A program made the translations under genes and the position numbers. DNA of 64,000 nt from Allobogoriella deserti (lineage in GTDB: Bacteria; Actinomycetota; Actinomycetes; Actinomycetales; Actinomycetaceae): NCBI RefSeq assembly GCF_042680605.1, contig NZ_JBHUEE010000002.1:558001-622000 (forward strand). Reading direction: 5' to 3'. Numbering within the stretch: position 1 is the stretch's first letter; each line of letters starts with the position of its first letter. Below are positions 57,441-64,000 of the stretch, piece by piece. The notes under the pieces are model-generated. The model was not told where the DNA came from. It searched no databases and saw nothing but the letters and a program-made list of their open reading frames with translations.

Positions 57441-59000
57441 TTGAGCACATCAGTGACCACCACCCGCACCGACCGGTTCCTCGCGCAGATCGAACGCGTC
57501 GGCAACAAGCTCCCGGAACCGTTCGCCCTGTTCCTCATCCTGTTCGGCCTCGTCGCCCTGGTCTCCAGCGTCATGGCCTGGGCGGGCGTCACGGTGCAGA
57601 TGCCGGACAGCGACGAGGTGCGTCAGATCAACGGGCTCTTCACCGCGGAAGGCCTGACCTGGCTGACGGAGAACCTCGGCGCGAACTACATCGGGTTCCC
57701 TCCGCTGGTCACGGTGCTGCCGATCCTGCTTGCCGTCGGAGTCGCCGAGAAGTCCGGCCTGCTGTCCGGCGTCATCCGGGCAGTCTTCGGATCGGCACCG
57801 AGGTGGGCGCTGCCCTACGCGGTCGGCGTCGTGGGCGTGGCCGGCAACGTCATGTCGGACACGGCCTTCGTCGTCATCCCGCCGCTGGCGGCCATGGTCT
57901 TCCGGGCGGCGGGTCGCCACCCGGTGGCCGGCCTGCTGGGCGGGTTCGCCGCGGCGGGCGCCGGCTACTCGACCAACTTCCTCGTCACCAGCATCGACGC
58001 ACTCTTCGCCGGCATCACGGACGGGGTCGTCGGGATCCTGTCCGACCCCGGCGCCCCCGTCACCCCCGTCTCCAACTGGTGGTACAACATCGTCTCGGCG
58101 CTGTTCCTCGCGGCCGTGGCCGGCTTCCTCATCGACAAGGTGCTGGAGCCTCGGCTGGTGCGGCAGGGCGTCTCGGTGGACCGGCTCGACGACGGAGCGC
58201 ACGAGGGCGGCGACGAGCTCACCGCCGACTCGACCCCGCGGGAGCGCCGCGCTCTGGTCGTCGCGCTGATCGCCCTGGCGGTGACCGCCGCCGCGCTCGC
58301 GGCGGCCGTGCTGGTGCCCGGCTCGCCCTGGCGGAACGAGGACGGCGGCTATCTGCCGTCCTCGCCGCTGCTCGACTCCATCGTCTTCCTCGTGTTCACG
58401 CTGTTCATCGTGCCCGGCATCGCCTACGGCGTCGTGGTCCGGACGATCACGACGTTCGAGGACGTGCCGAAGATGTTCGGCCAGGCGCTGCAGGACATGC
58501 TCGGCTTCCTCGTCGTGGCGTTCATCCTCGGTCAGTTCATCGCCCTGTTCACCTGGACCGAGGTGGGCTCATGGATCGCGGTGGCCGGCGCGAGCTTCCT
58601 CGAGTCGATCAACATGACCGGCTACGGCGCGATCCTCGGCTTCCTGGTCCTGGCGTCGGTGCTGAACCTGTTCATCATCTCCGGCTCGTCGCTGTGGACG
58701 ATCATGGCCGCGGTCTTCGTGCCGATGTTCGCGCTGATCGGGTACGAGCCGGCGTTCACCCAGGCGGCCTTCCGCGTCGGTGACTCGGCGACCCAGATCA
58801 TCACCCCGCTGAACCCGTACATGGTGGTGCTGCTGGCGTACCTGCGCCGGTGGGAGCCCGAAGCCGGTCTCGGGTCGGTCATGGCCCGGCTGCTGCCGTT
58901 CACCGTCTGCTTCTGGCTGGTGTGGGCGGCGATCCTGACGGTGTTCTTCGTCCTCGACCTGCCGATCGGCCCGGGTAACGGCATCTTCCTCGAGGGCTGA
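57441..59000 (+). CDS. abgT: AbgT-family transporter
   Basis: A 519-residue polytopic protein with about eleven to twelve membrane helices. Family signatures are PEPFALFLILFGLVALVS, NYIGFPPLVTVLPILLAVGVAEKSGLLSG (seen as FPPLVTVLPILLAVGVAEKSGL), VGNVMSDTAFVVIPPLAA-like VAGNVMSDTAFVVIPPLAA, and SNWWYNIVSALFLA. The C-terminal half has the related repeat GSATQIITPLNPYMVVLLA. AbgT members move p-aminobenzoyl-glutamate or export sulfonamide drugs. The start is TTG with GGGAGG nine bases upstream. It is divergent from the M20 hydrolase, so transport and cleavage of the same conjugate is the likely job. Confidence 0.92.
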   Translation: MSTSVTTTRTDRFLAQIERVGNKLPEPFALFLILFGLVALVSSVMAWAGVTVQMPDSDEVRQINGLFTAEGLTWLTENLGANYIGFPPLVTVLPILLAVGVAEKSGLLSGVIRAVFGSAPRWALPYAVGVVGVAGNVMSDTAFVVIPPLAAMVFRAAGRHPVAGLLGGFAAAGAGYSTNFLVTSIDALFAGITDGVVGILSDPGAPVTPVSNWWYNIVSALFLAAVAGFLIDKVLEPRLVRQGVSVDRLDDGAHEGGDELTADSTPRERRALVVALIALAVTAAALAAAVLVPGSPWRNEDGGYLPSSPLLDSIVFLVFTLFIVPGIAYGVVVRTITTFEDVPKMFGQALQDMLGFLVVAFILGQFIALFTWTEVGSWIAVAGASFLESINMTGYGAILGFLVLASVLNLFIISGSSLWTIMAAVFVPMFALIGYEPAFTQAAFRVGDSATQIITPLNPYMVVLLAYLRRWEPEAGLGSVMARLLPFTVCFWLVWAAILTVFFVLDLPIGPGNGIFLEG

Positions 59001-59050
59001 CCCGTTCCCGCCCGCGTCCTTTGCCCCACGTCCCGCCGGCCCGCCGGCCC

Positions 59051-59159
59051 GCCGAGAGCGGACAGTTGAGTCAAGAGCGGTTGTTTGAACGTCCGCTCAA
59101 GGCACAGGTTTCCGCTCTCGGCGGGGAGGGCGCCGCCGCTCTCGGCGGGGAGGGCGCCG
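59051..59159. repeat. Nested inverted repeat and 24-bp tandem duplication after abgT
   Basis: An outer 11-bp stem (GCCGAGAGCGG at 59051 with CCGCTCTCGGC at 59112) encloses an inner 6-bp hairpin (GAGCGG at 59075 with CCGCTC at 59093). The 24-bp unit starting CCGCTCTCGGCGGGGAGGG is perfectly duplicated (59112-59135, 59136-59159). It is likely the abgT terminator or a structured leader of the ATP-grasp gene. Confidence 0.7.
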
Positions 59160-59228
59160 TCGCGCTCGGAATAGTCCGGCGGCCCGGCCTGCTGGACGTA
59201 CACAGGTGACCCGACCCGGAGGACCGCC

Positions 59229-60227
59229 GTGACCCAGCCGAAGATCTACGCCCTGCACGAGAACCCCGAGTGGTTCCCGCCGTTCGCCGAGGCATTCGCC
59301 GCTGAGGGCCTGCCCATGGAGGAGTGGCTGCTCACCGAGGGCACGCTCGACCTCGACGCCGAACCGCCCGAGGGCATCTTCTGGTCCCGGATCAGCGCGT
59401 CGTCGCACACCCGGGAGCACCACCTGAGCAAGGACTACACGCGCGCGGTCCTGGCCTGGCTGGAAGCGCACGGTCGACGTGTGGTCAACGGCCGCCGGGT
59501 CCTCGAGCTCGAGATGAGCAAGGTCGACCAGCTCTCCCATCTGCGGGCCGCCGGCATTGCCACGCCCAAGACGGTCGCCGCCGTCGGGCGCGAGCAGATC
59601 CTCGCCGCCGCGAAGGGCTTCCCGACACCGTTCGTCACCAAGCACAACCAGGGCGGCAAGGGCCTGGGAGTGCGCAGGTTCGACGACGTCGCCGACCTCG
59701 AGGCTTACGTGCGCTCGGAGGAGTTCGAGGAGCCGGAGGATGGGATCACGCTCATCCAGGAGTACGCCGCGCCGGCGAACGGAGCCATCACCCGTGTGGA
59801 GCTGGTCGGCGGCGAGTTCGTCTACGCGATCTACGCAGATACCATCCGGGGCGGCTTCCAGCTCTGCCCAGCCGATGCCTGCGCCGTCGACCCAGACACC
59901 GGCAAGCCGATCATCCCGCCGGGCGCCTCGCTCGCGCCCGAGCCCGGCCAGAGCTTGTTCTCCCTGCGCGAGGGTTTCGACGCTCACCCGATCGTCGGCC
60001 AGTACCTGGAGTTCCTGCGCCGGGTGGGCGTGGAGATTGCCGGGATCGAGTTCATCGAGACGGCCGACGGTCGCCTGCTGACGTACGACGTCAACACCAA
60101 CACCAACTACAACGCCGAGGTCGAGGCCGTGGCACAGCGATCCGGTCCGCGGCAGATCGCGCGCTACCTCGGCGGTCTGCTGCACCAGGCGTACCCGCAG
60201 TCGGCCGGCGTCACGGCCGCGGGCTGA
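59229..60227 (+). CDS. ATP-grasp (RimK-like) ligase of unknown substrate
   Basis: A 332-residue ATP-grasp protein. The nucleotide-binding strands are seen as PFVTKHNQGGKGLGVRRF (about 135-152, Lys and Gly-rich loop), IQEYAAPANGAITRVEL (about 177-193) and the metal-binding IEFIETADGRLLTYDVNTNTNYN near 276-298. The N-terminus reads PKIYALHENPEWFPPFAEAF. This looks like the RimK/D-Ala ligase-type group that joins an acid to an amine. GTG start with GGAGG upstream. No precursor peptide gene is adjacent, so I do not call it a graspetide maker. It is followed 28 bases later by a TraR-type zinc finger gene. Confidence 0.8.
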   Translation: MTQPKIYALHENPEWFPPFAEAFAAEGLPMEEWLLTEGTLDLDAEPPEGIFWSRISASSHTREHHLSKDYTRAVLAWLEAHGRRVVNGRRVLELEMSKVDQLSHLRAAGIATPKTVAAVGREQILAAAKGFPTPFVTKHNQGGKGLGVRRFDDVADLEAYVRSEEFEEPEDGITLIQEYAAPANGAITRVELVGGEFVYAIYADTIRGGFQLCPADACAVDPDTGKPIIPPGASLAPEPGQSLFSLREGFDAHPIVGQYLEFLRRVGVEIAGIEFIETADGRLLTYDVNTNTNYNAEVEAVAQRSGPRQIARYLGGLLHQAYPQSAGVTAAG

Positions 60228-60255
60228 CCTGGCGCGGAGCCGTGGGCGCAAGCCG

Positions 60256-60597
60256 ATGAGTGAGGACGACGCCGCCGCGCGGCTTCGCTCGCGGCTCGCC
60301 GAGGTCGAGGCGCGTCTGGCCGGGCAGCGCCGGCTCGTCGACGGGATCGTCGAGGCGGCGCGTGACGCGAATTCCGACGACGAGCACGACCCGGAGGGCG
60401 CGACGCTCGCCTGGGAACGGCAGCAGGCCGGGGCCATGGTGGCGCGAGCCGCCGCCGAGCGTGCGGAGCTGCTCGCCGCCCTCGAGCGGGTGGCCGCCGG
60501 CAGCTACGGACGGTGCGAGGTCTGCGGCCAGGCGATCCCTGCGGCACGGCTCGAGGTCCGGCCGGCCACGACGCGGTGCGTGCAGCACGCAGGCTGA
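60256..60597 (+). CDS. TraR/DksA-type zinc-finger protein
   Basis: A 113-residue protein made of a helical hairpin (about 1-80) and a C-terminal zinc finger. The finger is CEVCGQAIPAARLEVRP followed by RCVQHAG. The fourth ligand is His in place of Cys (C-x2-C, C-x2-H), a common variation in small actinobacterial members. DksA-family proteins act through the RNA polymerase secondary channel, but many small actinobacterial homologues are uncharacterised. It follows the ATP-grasp gene closely on the same strand and may be cotranscribed. The start has only a weak ribosome site. Confidence 0.8.
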   Translation: MSEDDAAARLRSRLAEVEARLAGQRRLVDGIVEAARDANSDDEHDPEGATLAWERQQAGAMVARAAAERAELLAALERVAAGSYGRCEVCGQAIPAARLEVRPATTRCVQHAG

Positions 60598-60757
60598 ACG
60601 GCGCCCCTCCCGGGCGAGTCCCGGGCCAGGCCGACGCTGTCGAATCGGACCACGTCGCTGCCTACTGGGCCGCCGTGCACGGTCGGTGTGTGCCGAACGT
60701 TTATCGGCACTTTCCCGTCCCTTTTACCAGTCTTCCCCCGCGCGCCTTAGCGTCCGG

Positions 60758-60772
60758 TGACGTCAAACGTCA
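60758..60772. promoter_or_regulatory. TGACGT-CAA-ACGTCA inverted repeat ahead of the phosphoesterase
   Basis: A perfect 6-bp inverted repeat with a 3-base centre lies directly before the AAGGAG ribosome site of the secreted phosphoesterase gene. It may be an operator or part of a leader hairpin. Confidence 0.4.
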
Positions 60773-60796
60773 TCAAGGAGATCGGAAAACCTCAGC

Positions 60797-62488
60797 ATGC
60801 TCAGGCGTCTACTCCCCGGCTGCGCTGTGGCCGTGACGGCGGCCGTCCTCGTTCCTGGTTCTGCGTCGGGATCTGTCCCGTCCGGCGAGACCGCCCGTGG
60901 CGTCGTGTACGAGGATCGCAATGACAACGGCCGGCGCGACGCCGGTGAGCCCGGCATTCCGGACGTCGCCGTCTCCAACGGTCTCGATGTCGTGACCACC
61001 GACGACGACGGCAGGTATGCCCTGCCTGTGGACGACGAGACCATCATCTTCGTCTCGAAGCCGGCGGGGTACATGGTCCCGGTCGACGACGACCAGCTCC
61101 CACAGTTCTACTACCGCCACTACCCGAACGGGACTCCCCACGAGCTGCGCTACGGCGGTATCGAGCCCACCGGGCCACTCCCGGAGTCGGTCGACTTCGC
61201 GCTCGTTCCGCAGGAGGAGGAGCCCGACGTCTTCGACGCGGTGGTCTTCGCTGACACGCAGACCACCACCTCAGGCGAGCTTGCGCAGCTGCAGGAGGAC
61301 ATCGTCGACGAGCTGGTGGGCACCGACGCCGCTTTCGGCCTAACGGTCGGGGATGTCGTCAACGACCCGCTGAACCTCTACGCCGAGCACAACAGCATCA
61401 TGAGTGAGATCGGCGTGCCGTGGTGGAACATCCCGGGCAACCACGACATGGATTACGACGCCCCCACCGACGAGCACGCTACCGACACGTTCAAGTCGGT
61501 GTTCGGGCCGACCAACTACTCGTTCACCTACGGTGACGTGCACGTGATCGGCCTCGACAACGTCGAGCACCTCGGACCCGACGAGGGCTATCGCGGCCAC
61601 TTCTCCGACGAGCAGCTTCAATGGGTCGAGAACGACCTCGCGCTCGTCCCCGAGGACAAACTCGTCGTCATTGCCACGCATATCCCACTTCGGACCGGCG
61701 CCACGGACTCCCCAGCTGTGAACACCGGCAATCTCGACCAACTCCTCGCGCTGCTCCAGGGCCGCGAGCACGTCTACAGCTTCGCCGGGCACGACACCTC
61801 GAACAGCTGGCACTCCTGGTTCGGCCCGGAGGACGGCTGGCAGGGCGACGAGCCCTTCCACCACCAGGTCCTCGCTGAGGCTCGTGGCGGCGGATGGAGC
61901 ACCGGACCCATCGACGAGCGTGGGGTGCACGCGGCCGACATGGCCGACGGAAACCCCAACGGCTACTACACGATGAGCTTCGACGGCCCCGACTACACGT
62001 CGAGGTATCAGCCGGCCAGCCTGCCCGCCGACTTCCAGCTGCGGCTGAGCTTCTCCGGCGGCCGGGGCGACGTCATGCACGTGCCCGGTGGTCCCAGCGG
62101 GTCAGGCGACTTCGCGGAGCCGGTTCAGTACCACCCGCGCGACTGGGACGCCGAGCACGGGCCGACGCCGACGGTGACGGCGAACGTCTTCGACGGCGGC
62201 TCGCGGCACACGGTCGAGATGAGCATCGACGGCCGTCCCTTCGCACCGATGCAGCTCTCGGAACCCGCCATGGACCCCTACGTCACCGCCCTGCACGAGA
62301 TGTACCAGGGGACCGACGAGCAGCCCGTCGCACCCGAGCCATCGTCCCACCTGTGGACGGCCGCGCTGCCGAACAACGTCCGCCCCGGCGATCACACCGT
62401 GACCGTGCGGTCCACCGACCCGTACGGTCACGCGACCGAGCGGACCACGGAGTTCGAGGTGGTCACCGGACGGCCACCCGCACGCTGA
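60797..62488 (+). CDS. Secreted calcineurin-like metallophosphoesterase
   Basis: A 563-residue exported protein. A signal peptide (about 1-26, cleavage near SASGS) is followed by a SdrD_B-like domain (GVVYEDRNDNGRRDAGEPGIPDVAVSNG, recognised from DRNDNGRRDAGEPG). The phosphoesterase core has FADTQTTT (in place of the usual GDxH), GLTVGDVVND, IPGNHDMDYD, VVIATHIPLR and FAGHDTSNSWH, covering the five metal-binding blocks. A C-terminal beta domain follows. It probably acts outside the cell on phosphate esters. The AAGGAG site is unusually far (16 bases) from the ATG. A strong hairpin lies after the gene. Confidence 0.88.
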   Translation: MLRRLLPGCAVAVTAAVLVPGSASGSVPSGETARGVVYEDRNDNGRRDAGEPGIPDVAVSNGLDVVTTDDDGRYALPVDDETIIFVSKPAGYMVPVDDDQLPQFYYRHYPNGTPHELRYGGIEPTGPLPESVDFALVPQEEEPDVFDAVVFADTQTTTSGELAQLQEDIVDELVGTDAAFGLTVGDVVNDPLNLYAEHNSIMSEIGVPWWNIPGNHDMDYDAPTDEHATDTFKSVFGPTNYSFTYGDVHVIGLDNVEHLGPDEGYRGHFSDEQLQWVENDLALVPEDKLVVIATHIPLRTGATDSPAVNTGNLDQLLALLQGREHVYSFAGHDTSNSWHSWFGPEDGWQGDEPFHHQVLAEARGGGWSTGPIDERGVHAADMADGNPNGYYTMSFDGPDYTSRYQPASLPADFQLRLSFSGGRGDVMHVPGGPSGSGDFAEPVQYHPRDWDAEHGPTPTVTANVFDGGSRHTVEMSIDGRPFAPMQLSEPAMDPYVTALHEMYQGTDEQPVAPEPSSHLWTAALPNNVRPGDHTVTVRSTDPYGHATERTTEFEVVTGRPPAR

Positions 62489-62525
62489 CTCCTCCACGAC
62501 CGTACGAGCGCCGACCCCGGCGCTG

Positions 62526-62557
62526 ACAGTGCCCCACGGGCTTCCGTGGGGCACTGT
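62526..62557. terminator. Strong bidirectional hairpin terminator
   Basis: A 14-bp stem, including CAGTGCCCCACGG and CCGTGGGGCACTG, closes a GCTT loop between the convergent phosphoesterase and cold-shock genes. It is a good intrinsic terminator candidate for both strands, though the U tract is weak. Confidence 0.85.
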
Positions 62558-62597
62558 TCGTCCCGCCGTGAACCACGGCCTCGGTCGCCGCGTTCTC

Positions 62598-62972
62598 TCA
62601 GGCGTCGAACTGGTCGGCCACGTGCCGCAGCACCTGGGCCATCCGCTGACCGTTCTCCGGGTACTTGCCGCGGTGCAGCTGGTTCGAGGCGCGATCGAGC
62701 GCCTTGATGAGGTCCTCGATGATCGGGACCATCTCCTCCGGCTTCCGGCGGTGCATCTTGGCCACCGACGGCGGGGCCTCGAGCACCTGGACGGAGAGCG
62801 CGGACGGCCCCTTGCGGCCGTCGGCGATACCGAAGTCGACGCGGGTGCCCGGCTTCAGCGTGGCGCCGCCGGGCACCGCAGACGCATGCAGGAAGACCTC
62901 GCCACCATCGTCGCTGGTGATGAAGCCGAATCCCTTGTCGGCGTCGTACCACTTCACCTTGCCGGTAGGCAC
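62598..62972 (-). CDS. Cold-shock-domain protein with C-terminal extension
   Basis: A 124-residue protein. The cold-shock domain (about 1-66) has GKVKWYDADKGFGFITSDDG (RNP-1-type KGFGFI) and EVFLHASAV (RNP-2-type). A helical extension of about 55 residues follows (KMHRRKPEEMVPIIEDLIKALDRASNQL region and a final MAQVLRHVADQFDA). This longer form is the one usually placed before DUF3027 in actinobacteria, so its distance from DUF3027 here is notable. The GTG start follows AGAGGTC. A hairpin lies in the 5' leader. It is divergent from the helicase-associated gene. Confidence 0.88.
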   Translation of the reverse strand: MPTGKVKWYDADKGFGFITSDDGGEVFLHASAVPGGATLKPGTRVDFGIADGRKGPSALSVQVLEAPPSVAKMHRRKPEEMVPIIEDLIKALDRASNQLHRGKYPENGQRMAQVLRHVADQFDA

Positions 62973-63006
62973 GGAACTGACCTCTTGCTCTCTCTACGTA
63001 GATGAA

Positions 63007-63028
63007 GGCGCCGGCAGGAGCCGGCGCC
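63007..63028 (-). promoter_or_regulatory. Leader hairpin of the cold-shock gene
   Basis: GGCGCCGGC and GCCGGCGCC (9-bp perfect stem, 4-base loop) lie about 35 bases upstream of the start codon on the cold-shock strand. It could be a structured 5' leader, or alternatively a terminator for upstream transcription. Confidence 0.5.
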
Positions 63029-63128
63029 ACGTCCTGACCTCCAGGATACCGGGCCGAACGCGTCCGGGCGCGCCGTTATGCCCCGCCTCGCACGCACGCC
63101 CACGCGTCGGCGCCGTAATGTGGAGCGG

Positions 63129-64000
63129 ATGGCACCGACGGCTGGGACCCAGGAGCTTGCCGCCGCCCTTGACCGGCGGGACGACGCGAGCCTGGCCGCG
63201 CTGCTCGAGGCGCGGCCCGATCTCGCCACCCCGGCGCCGTCGTCGCTGACCTCGCTGGCGGCGCGGGCCGCCTCCCGGCCGAGCGTCGAACGCGCCCTGG
63301 CGGGGCTGAACGCCGTCGAGCTGGCGGTGGCGGAGACCGTGACCGCGCTCGCACCGCTCGACCGCGCCGACCGGGAGGCCGTCTCCCGCGCCGTCGGGCT
63401 CGACGCGGGGCCGGCGCTCGCCCGGCTCGAGGACCTCGCACTGACCGTGGACGCGGCCCCACTCGCAGGCCTGCCCGAGGCGCTCGGCCCGCACCCGGCC
63501 GGGCTCGGGCCGACGCTCGCCGAGCTCGACGCCTCCTTCGAGCAGGACGGCCCGCCGGCGCCGACCGATGCCGAGTCGCTCCGGGCGGTTCTCGACGGCG
63601 CGCCCTCGACCGCCGTCCGCACGCTGGAGGCGCTGACCTGGGGCCCGCCGGTCGGGACGACGGCGCAGCATGTCCCCGAAGGGGCCGACTGGCTGCTCAC
63701 CCACGGCGTCCTGCGCCGCCTGTCCCCCACCCAGCTCGTGCTGCCGCGAGAGGTGGGACTCGCCGCGCGTGACGGCCGCACGTGGCGCGAGCCGCCACGT
63801 CCGCCGGAGCCGGACTATCGCTCGGTGCCCGCCACAGTGGTGGACGCCGAGGGTGCGCGTGCCGGCGAGGAGGTGGTGCGACTGGTCGGCGCGTTGCTGG
63901 CGACCTGGCGGGAGGAGCCGGCCAAGATTCTCCGCGCCGGCGGCGTCGGCGTGCGCGAGCTGCGCCGCACCGCCGGCGCGCTCGACGTCGAGGAGCACCA
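63129..64000 (+). CDS. Helicase-associated domain protein, N-terminal part (cut by window edge)
   Basis: The frame runs open from ATG 63129 to the end (290 codons, no stop). Its opening LAALLEARPDLATPAPSSLTSLAARAASRPSV and LNAVELAVAETVTALAPL match actinobacterial helicase-associated (XPB/Rad25-like N-terminal) proteins. VVRLVGALLATWREEPAKILRAGGVGVRELRRTA, seen here as ATWREEPAKILRAGGVGV, is typical further on. Such proteins are usually about 750 residues. It is divergent from the cold-shock gene, the normal neighbourhood in this group. The DNA-binding or unwinding function is inferred from the family; the C-terminal part is not visible. Confidence 0.85.
   Translation, partial: MAPTAGTQELAAALDRRDDASLAALLEARPDLATPAPSSLTSLAARAASRPSVERALAGLNAVELAVAETVTALAPLDRADREAVSRAVGLDAGPALARLEDLALTVDAAPLAGLPEALGPHPAGLGPTLAELDASFEQDGPPAPTDAESLRAVLDGAPSTAVRTLEALTWGPPVGTTAQHVPEGADWLLTHGVLRRLSPTQLVLPREVGLAARDGRTWREPPRPPEPDYRSVPATVVDAEGARAGEEVVRLVGALLATWREEPAKILRAGGVGVRELRRTAGALDVEEH

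Noticed and set aside
59229..60227. ATP-grasp gene as part of a graspetide (RiPP) cluster
   Set aside because: No precursor peptide, protease or transporter is beside it. The 42-residue ORF at 41551 is 17 kb away and lacks a leader-like or Thr/Glu-rich core.

Overview
The window is GC-rich throughout (roughly 70 percent by eye). GTG, TTG and ATG starts are common, and many neighbouring genes overlap by four bases (ATGA or GTGA). Family content points to an actinomycete, probably in the Micrococcales: DUF3027, a sacsin-type ATPase, an extended cold-shock protein, a helicase-associated protein, DUF5979 surface repeats and an LPxTG anchor. The genus is an inference and was not tested.

Left part (1-14.6 kb). 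This section is rich in signalling and envelope genes: the last codons of a LuxR-type response regulator, a degenerate Hpt protein, an MscS-like channel, an AGE-family sugar epimerase, an MFS carrier, a pyruvoyl arginine decarboxylase coupled to an acetyltransferase, and a phosphorelay (membrane histidine kinase, single-domain receiver, Hpt protein, OmpR-type regulator). A tightly overlapping three-gene export operon follows (beta-helix lipoprotein, small lipoprotein, Tat-type DyP peroxidase).

Middle (14.9-35.4 kb). One 10.3-kb gene encodes a wall-anchored protein with 19 tandem DUF5979-like domains; a CRP-like site lies just upstream. It is followed by an IlvD/Edd dehydratase, a lipoprotein, a second histidine kinase overlapping a membrane protein with a degenerate GGDEF domain, and the DUF3027-sacsin pair.

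Right part (35.4-62.6 kb). This is a large accessory block between DUF3027 and the cold-shock gene, which I expect to be neighbours in relatives. It holds a DUF559/AbiEi-type gene bracketed by two copies of a 50-bp palindrome (a third copy is at 4.2 kb), an orphan TRAP binding protein with a CoA ligase, a frameshifted epimerase, a lower-GC regulator/membrane pair, a complete myo-inositol catabolic locus, an M20 hydrolase/AbgT transporter pair, an ATP-grasp protein, a TraR zinc finger and a secreted phosphoesterase. In the inositol locus an ABC transporter and two IolG-type dehydrogenases form one operon. IolC, an aldolase, MmsA, IolB, IolD and IolE form a second. A divergent GntR regulator has matching TGTCnnGACA operators in front of both operons and itself. 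The window ends with the cold-shock gene and, divergently, the start of a helicase-associated protein cut by the window edge.
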